A stretch of DNA of 10,184 bases. Source: JACCQS01 sp050999295. GTDB lineage: Bacteria; Actinomycetota; Actinomycetes; Mycobacteriales; Geodermatophilaceae. The stretch spans positions 1-10,184 of the forward strand of contig JBPCPI010000239.1 in the NCBI GenBank assembly GCA_050999295.1. The letters are read 5' to 3'. Positions 1-6,185 of the stretch are shown here, piece after piece. Both the position numbers and the translations under genes were made by a program. Numbering within the stretch: the first letter of the stretch is position 1; each line of letters starts with the position of its first letter. The notes beneath the pieces were generated by a model that saw only the letters and a list, made by a program, of their open reading frames with translations, searched no databases and was not told where the DNA came from.

Positions 1-845
1 TCGTCGGCTTCCTCGGGCCGAACGGGGCCGGCAAGACGACCACGCTGAAGATGCTGTCCGGACTGCTCTTCCCCACCTCGGGAGAGATCAGCGTGCTCGG
101 GCACGTCCCGTACCGCCGCGAGCGGGACTATCTGCGCCGGATGACGCTGGTGATGGGCAACCGCAACCAGTTGCAGTGGGACATCCCAGCCCTGGACTCC
201 TTCGAGATGAACCGGGCGATCTACCGCATTCCCGAGACGGACTTCCGCCGTACCCGCGACGAGATCGTGGAGTTGCTCGAGATCGGCGATCTGGTCCGCA
301 AACCGGTCCGCACCCTGTCCCTCGGGGAGCGGATGAAGGCCGAGATAGCGGCCTCGTTGCTGCATCGACCGCAGGTTCTGTACCTGGACGAGCCCACGAT
401 CGGCCTCGACGTCACCATGCAGAAGCGGATCCGCAGCTTTTTGGCCGATTACAACCAGCGCTACGGGGCCACCGTTCTGTTGACCAGCCACTACATGGCC
501 GACGTGCAGGCGCTGTGCAAGCGAGTGATCGTCATCGACCAGGGTTCGATCCTCTACGACGGTGGCCTTCGGGAGCTGTCCACGCGCTACTCCCCGCACC
601 AGACGGTCAACGTCGTGCTCGCCGACCCGGCGCCGGACCTAAGCGGGTACGGCGAGGTGCTCAGCGCGCAGGGCGGCCGGATCAGCCTGAAGGTGGCCAA
701 GGCCCAGACTTCGGCGGTCGCCGCACGGTTGCTGGCCGCGTTCCAGGTCACCGACCTGACGATCGAAGACCCTCCCGTGGAGGACGTCATCGAGCAGGTG
801 TTTGCGGCCAAACACAACTGCCCCGCCGACGAGGTCGTGCGTTGA
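1..845 (+). CDS. ABC exporter ATP-binding protein, 5' end missing (COG4586 type)
   Basis: This is the cytoplasmic nucleotide-binding subunit that powers the two permeases encoded just downstream. The reading frame is open from base 3, so the true start lies left of the window; about 280 residues are present. The Walker A motif GPNGAGKTT is visible at residues 5-13, followed by a Q-loop glutamine in RNQLQW, the signature LSLGE (near residue 105), Walker B VLYLDEP, D-loop IGLD and the H-loop histidine in LTSHYMAD. The LSLGERMK signature followed by AASLLHRP is typical of the COG4586 group that pairs with ABC-2 permeases of the PF06182 family. An additional C-terminal domain of about 90 residues follows the ATPase core. 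The stop codon overlaps the TTG start of the next gene, indicating translational coupling. The substrate is unknown: lipids, glycolipids or drugs are all possible, and nothing here decides it. Confidence 0.93.
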   Translation, partial: VGFLGPNGAGKTTTLKMLSGLLFPTSGEISVLGHVPYRRERDYLRRMTLVMGNRNQLQWDIPALDSFEMNRAIYRIPETDFRRTRDEIVELLEIGDLVRKPVRTLSLGERMKAEIAASLLHRPQVLYLDEPTIGLDVTMQKRIRSFLADYNQRYGATVLLTSHYMADVQALCKRVIVIDQGSILYDGGLRELSTRYSPHQTVNVVLADPAPDLSGYGEVLSAQGGRISLKVAKAQTSAVAARLLAAFQVTDLTIEDPPVEDVIEQVFAAKHNCPADEVVR

Positions 846-1654
846 CGGCGCTGCGCGGACTGCCAGGGCTCTACAGCGTGGTCATGCGCACCGCCGTACA
901 GACCCAATTCCAGTACCGCACAGCGAATTACGCGTACATGCTCGGCATGATCGCCGAGCCAGTGATCTATCTGGTGGTCTGGTCGGTGGTCGCTCGCTCG
1001 CAAGGCGGTGCCGTCGAGGGCATCACGGCCGGAGAGTTCGCGGCGTACTACATCGTCTGGACGCTGGTCCGGAACATGAACATCGTCTTCACCCCGTACG
1101 GCTGGGAGGAGCGGATCCGGACCGGTGACATGTCCGGGATGCTGGTCCGGCCGGTGCATCCGATCCACTACGACGTCGCGTACTTCGCCGGTACGAAGGT
1201 CGTGGTCATCGTCTTGTGGTTGCCGATCGCGGCCGTGCTCGTGCTGATCTTCCGTCCGACCTTCGACGTTTCGGCTCTCGAAGCCGGGGTGTTCTTCGTC
1301 GCCATCTGGGGTGCCTACCTCATCCGCTCGATGCTGCTATGGGTGTTGGGCATGGTGACGTTCTGGACAACGCGCGTCAGTGCGCTCTATGAGCTGTACT
1401 TCACCGCCGAGTTGCTGCTCTCCGGTCGTCTGTTGCCGCTGGCGCTGCTGCCCGCCTGGGCGGCGACGTTAGCCGACTGGCTGCCCTTCAAGTACACCTT
1501 CGGCTACCCCATCGAGGTGCTGGCCGGGGATCTGTCGACGGCTGAGCTGTTCATCGGACTGGGGCTGCAGGCGGTCTGGATCGGGGTGGGCGCACTGCTG
1601 GTTGCTGTGGTGTGGCGATTCGGCGTACGTCGGTACTCCGCGGTGGGCAACTGA
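842..1654 (+). CDS. ABC-2 type permease, first subunit (COG4587/PF06182 type)
   Basis: This is a 270-residue integral membrane subunit of the exporter powered by the upstream ATPase. About six hydrophobic segments are visible, beginning with YMLGMIAEPVIYLVVW and ending with a C-terminal helix before RRYSAVGN. Family-like motifs are SGRLLPLALLPAW and LPFKYTFGYPIEVLAG. I chose the TTG start at 842 because its TTGA overlaps the ATPase stop by four bases and GAGG lies 7 bases upstream. In-frame alternatives are GTG at 878 and ATG at 884, which would remove only the short cytoplasmic N-terminus. The same frame stays open much further upstream, but that stretch is the shadow of the ATPase gene. The stop overlaps the start of the second permease, so the three genes look like one transcript with coupled translation. 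The family is clear; the substrate is not. Confidence 0.92.
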   Translation: MTALRGLPGLYSVVMRTAVQTQFQYRTANYAYMLGMIAEPVIYLVVWSVVARSQGGAVEGITAGEFAAYYIVWTLVRNMNIVFTPYGWEERIRTGDMSGMLVRPVHPIHYDVAYFAGTKVVVIVLWLPIAAVLVLIFRPTFDVSALEAGVFFVAIWGAYLIRSMLLWVLGMVTFWTTRVSALYELYFTAELLLSGRLLPLALLPAWAATLADWLPFKYTFGYPIEVLAGDLSTAELFIGLGLQAVWIGVGALLVAVVWRFGVRRYSAVGN

Positions 1655-2445
1655 TGTCCCCGCGGCGGCTGCGCCTGGCCGGGACGTTCCTCAAGATCGG
1701 CGCGATGAACGAGCTGCAGTACCGGGTCAACTTCTTCCTGAGCTTGATGCAGTCGGTCGTCGCGGTGTCGACCGCGCTGGCTGTGCTTGCCCTGGTCTTC
1801 TCGCACACCGACTCCCTCGGTGGCTGGTCAAGTGACGAGCTGCTTGTCGTGATGGGGGTCTATGTCCTGATGGGCGGCCTGATCCGCTCGGTGATCCAGC
1901 CCAACATGCAGCAGCTGATGACAGACATCGAAGAAGGCACGCTGGACTACGTCCTGACCAAGCCCGAGGACGCCCAGCTCCTGATCAGCCTGCGCCGCTT
2001 CCAGATCTGGCAGGCGGTCGACGTGATCGTCGGCCTGGTGCTGATCGGGGTTGCGCTGGTGCGACTGGGCGATCCGGTCGATGTCGGGTCGGCGCTCGGC
2101 TTCACCCTGACGTTGCTGCTCGGAGCTCTGGCCATCTACTGCTTCTGGCTGATCCTCACCACCGGCGCGTTCTGGGTGACCCGGGTCGACTTCATCACCG
2201 AGCTCTTCGACGGGATGTACCAGGCCGGCCGTTGGCCGGTCACCGTCTACCCCGGTTGGCTCCGGATCGGCTTCACGTTCCTGGTGCCGCTCGGGTTCGC
2301 GGTGACCGTGCCCGCCTCGGCATTGACCGGCCGACTGTCGGGTTGGCTGCTGCTCGGCGCGGTGGCGTTCTCGGCGATCCTGCTGACGTTCACCCGCTGG
2401 TTCTGGCGACGGGGCCTGAAGAACTACTCCGGCGCCTCAGCTTGA
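1654..2445 (+). CDS. ABC-2 type permease, second subunit (COG3694/PF06182 type)
   Basis: This 263-residue membrane protein is the partner of the preceding permease; the two presumably form a heterodimeric transmembrane domain. It has a short basic N-terminus, then roughly six hydrophobic segments. Family-like motifs are IEEGTLDYVLTKP in the cytoplasmic loop, and GRWPVTVYPGWLR followed by VPLGFAVTVPASALTGRL near the C-terminus. The ATG at 1654 is the preferred start: it overlaps the upstream stop in the arrangement TGATG and has GGTGGG a few bases before it. An upstream in-frame ATG at 1612 lies inside the previous gene and has no supporting ribosome binding site. This is the last gene of the exporter operon; an inverted repeat starting 20 bases after the stop could terminate it. 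It converges on the toxin gene that ends at 2580. Confidence 0.92.
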   Translation: MSPRRLRLAGTFLKIGAMNELQYRVNFFLSLMQSVVAVSTALAVLALVFSHTDSLGGWSSDELLVVMGVYVLMGGLIRSVIQPNMQQLMTDIEEGTLDYVLTKPEDAQLLISLRRFQIWQAVDVIVGLVLIGVALVRLGDPVDVGSALGFTLTLLLGALAIYCFWLILTTGAFWVTRVDFITELFDGMYQAGRWPVTVYPGWLRIGFTFLVPLGFAVTVPASALTGRLSGWLLLGAVAFSAILLTFTRWFWRRGLKNYSGASA

Positions 2446-2465
2446 AAACCGACTTTGCACCCCGT

Positions 2466-2507
2466 TGTCTCACTGAACGCGCGGATGTCCGTGCGCCCAG
2501 TGAGACA
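2466..2507. terminator. Inverted repeat between convergent genes, possible bidirectional terminator
   Basis: A perfect 10-base inverted repeat, TGTCTCACTG at 2466-2475 and CAGTGAGACA at 2498-2507, encloses a 22-base GC-rich loop that can itself pair at CGGA-TG-TCCG. It lies in the 134-base gap between two genes that end facing each other, where a terminator is expected. There is no run of T after either arm, so intrinsic termination is uncertain; many actinobacterial terminators lack one. A dispersed palindromic repeat is an alternative. I see nothing else in the remainder of 2446-2579. Confidence 0.5.
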
Positions 2508-2579
2508 CACGCACGACAGGTCGCTGCAGGCGCGGCCGGAGCGCTTAGGTCTGGTGTCCTGGCAGCCCGTGACTTTGAT

Positions 2580-2909
2580 CTACCCGTCGATCTTTGGCCA
2601 GTGCAGGCCGACGTACGGATCGGCATCCTCGCTTGCCCAACGATCCAGTAGCTGGGCAAGGTAATCGGCCAGCCCTCGTGCCGGTAATCGGGACTTGAGC
2701 ACGCAGACGATCACGAGGTCCTGTTCGGCGGCGAAGTCCTTGACTTTCTCGGTCACTAGCACGCGGTTCTCCTGGGCCGCGACCGCGGCCACCTCCTGAT
2801 CGGGACGCGCGTCGACGCCACGATCGCGGACATGAACTGCGTCATGGCCGCGTGCGGCAAGCCGTTCGCACGTACTAGGCGGGAACATCTCGTCGATGAG
2901 GAACTGCAC
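2580..2909 (-). CDS. DUF5615 (PIN-like) toxin of a type II toxin-antitoxin pair
   Basis: This is a 109-residue protein of the DUF5615/Mut7-C-like group, a non-canonical branch of the PIN-domain superfamily whose members are VapC-type toxins, probably ribonucleases acting on RNA. The N-terminus MQFLIDEMFP carries the conserved acidic residue of strand 1 (D6, E7). GHDAVHVRDRG follows, then the acidic residue region RPDQEV, then RVLVTEKVKDF near residues 49-59. The length is normal for the family. The start is GTG at 2909, 34 bases after the stop of the antitoxin gene upstream; AGAG a few bases before it is a weak ribosome binding site. Order (antitoxin then toxin) and strand agree with a two-gene module. 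One oddity: the motif reads VTEKVKDF where many relatives, as I recall them, have an Asn at the Lys position. Activity is inferred, not visible. Confidence 0.85.
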   Translation of the reverse strand: MQFLIDEMFPPSTCERLAARGHDAVHVRDRGVDARPDQEVAAVAAQENRVLVTEKVKDFAAEQDLVIVCVLKSRLPARGLADYLAQLLDRWASEDADPYVGLHWPKIDG

Positions 2910-2943
2910 AGATGCTCTGTCAACCGAGAGTTCGCAGGCTCGG

Positions 2944-3369
2944 TCACGAAGCCATCAGCTCGGCGCGCCGCTGCGCACTCTCGCGCGCGGCGTCTGCGGC
3001 GGAGTCGTTGGCCGCGACCTCGGCGTCGATGTCCGCTCGGTGCTCGGCAGCGAAGTCGATGGCTGCGCGAATGTGGCGCGCATGCAGACCGAACTGCTCC
3101 GCGAGCACGGCGACGCGCTCCTCCTCCGAGCCGGTGGTGTAGCGCAAAGCCGAGACCACCTGCCACACGTCTGGGCCGACCGCGAGCGCGGCGCGACGCC
3201 CCGTCGGGCCGTCCCGAAATACGACGCCGGGGTGGTGGAGGGAATCTAGGCCCTCAGACACCAGTCGCTCCAGCAGGGCGCGCTCGGGGATCCGCTCCGC
3301 CGCCGCTTGCTGCTCCAGCCTCGACTTCACCACGGGGTCGAGACGGTATGAGGTCGACCGCGAGACCAT
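2944..3369 (-). CDS. Antitoxin with RHH-like N-terminus and DUF433-like C-terminal half
   Basis: This 141-residue protein is probably the antitoxin of the DUF5615 toxin encoded immediately downstream. Residues 5-42 (STSYRLDP then a charged helix-turn-helix) resemble a ribbon-helix-helix DNA-binding segment. Residues 47-75 (HPGVVFRDGPTGRRAAL, then GPDVWQVVSALR) and the helices at 85-120 (VAVLAEQFGLHARHIRAAI) match the DUF433 pattern commonly paired with DUF5615 toxins. The C-terminus is an Ala/Arg/Glu-rich helix that might bind the toxin. The ATG at 3369 has GGGGAGG with 5 bases between GGAGG and the start. The upstream gap (3370-3436) contains TACACT on the minus strand at 3401-3396, a possible -10 box with no convincing -35. 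Such antitoxins usually repress their own operon; that is family knowledge. Confidence 0.8.
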   Translation of the reverse strand: MVSRSTSYRLDPVVKSRLEQQAAAERIPERALLERLVSEGLDSLHHPGVVFRDGPTGRRAALAVGPDVWQVVSALRYTTGSEEERVAVLAEQFGLHARHIRAAIDFAAEHRADIDAEVAANDSAADAARESAQRRAELMAS

Positions 3370-3436
3370 GACATCCTCCCCAAGGCAACGGCCACAGTGT
3401 ACCGCACGCGTAGTCTCGCGAGCTTCCTGGCTTTGC

Positions 3437-3760
3437 TCAGCAGCCGGCCGCGAAGCGATAAGCGCGGCAGACTTCGTCGAGCCTGCCCGCGGGCAACAAG
3501 CCGATGTGCTCCCGCAGTCGCTCCCGACGCAGTGTGAACAGGTTGTCGAAGTTCGCCACGCAGTCGCGCGGCAGACCGTCCTGCTCGGTGAGCGGTACCT
3601 CGGTCGGAATACCCCGGACCCGAGTGGTCACCGGAGCTACCAGTACAGAGTGCAAGCGGACGATGAATCGCTCTCGGGTGAGCACCAGGACCGGACGGAC
3701 CTTGTCACCGGGCACATCAGCCCACCACACCTCGGCTCTATGCGGCAGAGGTTGATTCAC
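3437..3760 (-). CDS. MazF/PemK-family mRNA interferase toxin
   Basis: This 107-residue protein belongs to the PemK/MazF family (PF02452), ribosome-independent endoribonucleases that cleave mRNA at short sequence motifs and arrest growth. Visible motifs are HRAEVWWADVPG at the N-terminus, KVRPVLVLTR with the conserved Arg-Pro, APVTT with the conserved Thr, RGIPTEVPL, and NFDNL near residue 70. Length is normal. I chose GTG at 3760 because its GTGA overlaps the antitoxin stop and GGGA lies about 7 bases upstream. An in-frame ATG at 3772 would add four residues, but no ribosome binding site precedes it. The toxin is thus translationally coupled to its antitoxin. The target sequence cannot be read from the protein. 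Confidence 0.9.
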   Translation of the reverse strand: MNQPLPHRAEVWWADVPGDKVRPVLVLTRERFIVRLHSVLVAPVTTRVRGIPTEVPLTEQDGLPRDCVANFDNLFTLRRERLREHIGLLPAGRLDEVCRAYRFAAGC

Positions 3761-3987
3761 GAGCTGTCCCATGGGACGTCGGTGAGGTCGACGGTGACCT
3801 CGCCGGGTAGTTCCGGATCCCCAGACGCGGTGTCATGCCCTGCCAACCAACGCAGCTCCAGTTCGCGCTCGATCAAGGCGCCCAAGGCATCGTCCAACAA
3901 CTCGGAGACGTTCTGGCTGCCTGTGATGGCCTTCGCCCGGCGCAACCGCTCGGGGGACAGCGTCACCGACACTTTGTGCTTGGCCAC
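3757..3987 (-). CDS. MazE-like RHH antitoxin
   Basis: This 76-residue protein is the likely antitoxin of the overlapping MazF-family toxin. Residues 4-45 (HKVSVTLSPERLRRAKAITG, then NVSELLDDALGALIERE) fit a ribbon-helix-helix DNA-binding and dimerisation domain. The acidic C-terminal tail, with PGEVTVDLTDVPWDS, is of the kind that wraps onto MazF and blocks its active site. The start is GTG at 3987. No good ribosome binding site precedes it: only CAGG lies directly against it. That suits a leaderless transcript (see the promoter at 3994-4022). The gene begins 21 bases after the stop of the MFS gene on the same strand, so read-through from that operon is also possible. Autorepression of the operon is expected from the family. 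Confidence 0.85.
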   Translation of the reverse strand: MAKHKVSVTLSPERLRRAKAITGSQNVSELLDDALGALIERELELRWLAGHDTASGDPELPGEVTVDLTDVPWDSS

Positions 3988-3993
3988 CCTGTC

Positions 3994-4022
3994 ATCGTAC
4001 TAGTGATCCTACTGTCTGTCGC
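3994..4022 (-). promoter_or_regulatory. Putative leaderless promoter of the MazEF-like module
   Basis: On the minus strand GCGACA (4022-4017) and TACGAT (3999-3994) are separated by 17 bases. They resemble -35 and -10 boxes of the main sigma factor in high-GC actinobacteria. The antitoxin GTG begins 7 bases after the -10 box, so transcription would start at or next to the start codon, giving a leaderless mRNA. This would explain the missing ribosome binding site. The -35 box lies inside the 3' end of the MFS gene. This is a prediction from pattern alone. Confidence 0.4.
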
Positions 4023-5637
4023 TTATGAGGACGGATCGATTATCGTATGGCTCGGTATCGCCACCCGGGAGCCAAACGGCCACGATCGCCGCGGCGAGCA
4101 GGACGACGACGGCAGTGGCGATCGAGGTGACATGCATCGCCGAGACGAACGCGTCCTTGGCCGAGCCGACGGCGGCGCCGAGTTGCCCCAACTCATCGGT
4201 GGCCCGGGCGAGGTCTGCCACCCGATCGCCGCCCTCGGCCACTGCGGTGGTCAACGTCGCCACCTCCTGTGCCTTGGCTTCGGCAAGGCTCAGGGCGCCT
4301 ACCAGGGATTCACCAGCGGTATCGGCCTGCGATTCCGAGAGCGCAGACAACGACGGCCTGACCCGGCTGGCGTACAGCGAGTTCAACAGGGAGCCCAGGA
4401 TCGCCACGCCGAGGGCCCCGCCGACCTGGCGGACCGAATTGTTGACTGCGGCCCCGGCGCCCGCCTTCTCCCGCGGAACCACCGACATGATCGACTCGGT
4501 CGCCGGAGCCATCGTGTTGCCCATCCCCACTCCTTGCACGAACAGCAGCACGAGCAGGATCCACAGGGGCGTCGACTCCTGCAGGAACACGAATCCGGCG
4601 AACGATAACGCGATGATCAGCATCCCGGAGGCGGTGACCGCCTTTGCCCCGTACCGGACCACCAGCCCGGAACTTCGCGGCGCGAAGATCGCAATCCCGA
4701 TCGCAACGGGGAGCAGGGCCGCACCGCTCTCCAATGGCGAGTATCCGCGCACCCCTTGCAGGTAGAAGACTAGGAAGAACGTGGCACCCAGGAGGGCGAA
4801 GAAGACCAGGCCCAGTGCTGCGGCCGCCGAGGAGAAGGCCGGATTGCTGAACAGGCTCACATCGAACGCGGGTGCCGCCGAGCGGCGCTGCAGGTGGACG
4901 AACAACGCCAGCAGCAGAACTCCGCCCAACGCGGGTCCCAGGACGGTCAGCCGCAACCAGCCGTCGCCTTCACCGCCGCGGATCAGACCGAACACGAGAA
5001 GGCCGAGTGCGGCGATCGACAGGAGCACGCCGCCCACGTCGATCCGGCCGGGCGCGGGGTCACGAGACTCGGGGATCAGCCAGAGGGTCAGCACGAGCCC
5101 GATGACTGCGACCGGCACGTTGAGTAGGAAGACCGAGCCCCACCAGAAATGCTCGAGCAGGAAACCGCCGGCCATCGGGCCGACCGCGATCGCGAGGCCG
5201 GTCGAACCCGCCCAGACGCCGATCGCCTTGGCCCGCTCGGCGGTCGGAAAGACGTTCGTGATGACCGCAAGGGTGGCTGGCTGGACGGCTGCGCCACCGA
5301 CCCCCATCAGCGCCCGCCAGATGATGAGTTCCAGGGCGGTGTCGGCGTAGGCCGCGAACACCGACGCGACGACGAAGATGGCCAGCCCGCTGACCAGCAC
5401 GAGCCGGCGCCCGAACCGATCGCCGAGGACGCCCCAGGTGAACAGCAGTCCGGCGAAGACCAGGATATAGGCGTCGACCGCCCATTGCAGTTCACCCTGG
5501 GTGGCTTCGAGATCCTCCTGGATCCGGCGCAGCGCGACGTTGAGGATCGTGTTGCCCATGATCACGACGATCAGGCAGATGGTGAGTACGCCGAGGATCG
5601 TCCAACGCCGCTCGTGACCGGAATGCGGTTCAGTCAC
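4009..5637 (-). CDS. MFS exporter, DHA2 (EmrB/QacA-like, 14-TM) family
   Basis: This 542-residue inner-membrane protein is a predicted proton-coupled drug or metabolite exporter. Fourteen hydrophobic segments can be traced. Motif A reads GVLGDRFGRR (residues 69-78), and motif C lies in TGLAIAVGPMAGG (146-158), the antiporter signature. The helix 1 motif reads MGNTILNVALRRI, lacking the Asp and Pro commonly seen there in this family. Residues 421-495, between the last two helices, form a long Ala-, Glu- and Asp-rich loop. The GTG at 5637 is chosen because its GTGA overlaps the stop of the YbjN-domain gene. The frame is open further upstream to 5745, but that part lies inside the YbjN gene and is not hydrophobic. 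The gene looks like the third member of the mshA operon. Substrate unknown; export linked to thiol or xenobiotic conjugate metabolism is a guess from context only. Confidence 0.92.
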   Translation of the reverse strand: MTEPHSGHERRWTILGVLTICLIVVIMGNTILNVALRRIQEDLEATQGELQWAVDAYILVFAGLLFTWGVLGDRFGRRLVLVSGLAIFVVASVFAAYADTALELIIWRALMGVGGAAVQPATLAVITNVFPTAERAKAIGVWAGSTGLAIAVGPMAGGFLLEHFWWGSVFLLNVPVAVIGLVLTLWLIPESRDPAPGRIDVGGVLLSIAALGLLVFGLIRGGEGDGWLRLTVLGPALGGVLLLALFVHLQRRSAAPAFDVSLFSNPAFSSAAAALGLVFFALLGATFFLVFYLQGVRGYSPLESGAALLPVAIGIAIFAPRSSGLVVRYGAKAVTASGMLIIALSFAGFVFLQESTPLWILLVLLFVQGVGMGNTMAPATESIMSVVPREKAGAGAAVNNSVRQVGGALGVAILGSLLNSLYASRVRPSLSALSESQADTAGESLVGALSLAEAKAQEVATLTTAVAEGGDRVADLARATDELGQLGAAVGSAKDAFVSAMHVTSIATAVVVLLAAAIVAVWLPGGDTEPYDNRSVLISDRQ

Positions 5638-6185
5638 GAAGCTGTGGTCTCGTCGCTCCCGGCCGCCGGCTCCCGGCGCTGGGCGAAGTCGGCAAAGGCA
5701 GCCAGGTTCGCCAGCGACTCGCCACGGCTGACCCGCCAGTCCCACTCCTGGCGGATCGAACTGCCGAAGCCGATCTCCAACATCGTGTTGAAGTGCTCGT
5801 CGGCGTAAGTCAGGACCGAGCCGAGCACGCGGTCTATCTCTTCACCAGTCACCGCATGCAGGCCGATCCGCCCCACCAGGTAGATGTCACCGACTGAGTC
5901 AACGCTGTAGGCGACCCCGTACATCCGCGAATTGTGTTGCAGGAGAAAGCTCCACAGCTGCTCACGGTTCTCGTCGGGATGCCGGCAGACAAAGGCCTCG
6001 ACCCGCACTGCGTGTTCGCCGATGATCAGCCAACAGATAGTCTGCAGCTTCCTCGTGCCGGGCAGGGTCACAACGAACCGGGAGGGCTCAGGTCGTTCGT
6101 AGCTGACGTCGCTGTCCTCGAGTGCCGAGGTGATCACGCCGGCGACATCGGGCGTCGCGGAGTCCGCAGGATTGACGTCCGCCAT
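5634..6185 (-). CDS. YbjN domain-containing protein
   Basis: This 183-residue cytoplasmic protein carries a YbjN-type domain (PF10722 as I recall it), structurally similar to type III secretion chaperones, with no established biochemical role. The core runs from about residue 14 to 155. It includes FVVTLPGTRKLQTICWLII, VRVEAFVCRHPDENREQLW, and LLQHNSRMYGVAYSVDSVGD, the pattern seen in actinobacterial relatives. No signal peptide or membrane segment is visible. The ATG at 6185 shares one base with the mshA stop (TGATG), indicating coupled translation. A YbjN gene directly after mshA is a recurring actinobacterial arrangement. It suggests a link to mycothiol metabolism or stress, but that is association only. 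The C-terminus is short, charged and probably disordered. Confidence 0.85.
   Translation of the reverse strand: MADVNPADSATPDVAGVITSALEDSDVSYERPEPSRFVVTLPGTRKLQTICWLIIGEHAVRVEAFVCRHPDENREQLWSFLLQHNSRMYGVAYSVDSVGDIYLVGRIGLHAVTGEEIDRVLGSVLTYADEHFNTMLEIGFGSSIRQEWDWRVSRGESLANLAAFADFAQRREPAAGSDETTAS

Noticed and set aside
176..841. Upstream extension of the first permease frame inside the ATPase gene
   Set aside because: The extension is Arg/Pro-rich and low complexity, whereas the overlapping frame encodes Walker B and signature motifs of a real ATPase.
2832..3371. Plus-strand frames opposite the second toxin-antitoxin module
   Set aside because: They encode Arg/Ala/Pro-rich sequence with no recognisable domain, while the minus strand carries clear family motifs and a good ribosome binding site.
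3835..4608. A 257-codon plus-strand frame antisense to the MazE-like and MFS genes
   Set aside because: Its product is Gly/His/Arg-rich without any domain, and it spans two confidently assigned genes on the opposite strand.
5638..5745. A longer MFS protein starting at 5745
   Set aside because: The extra 36 residues lie wholly inside the YbjN gene, and the GTG at 5637 gives the expected GTGA overlap and a normal N-terminus.
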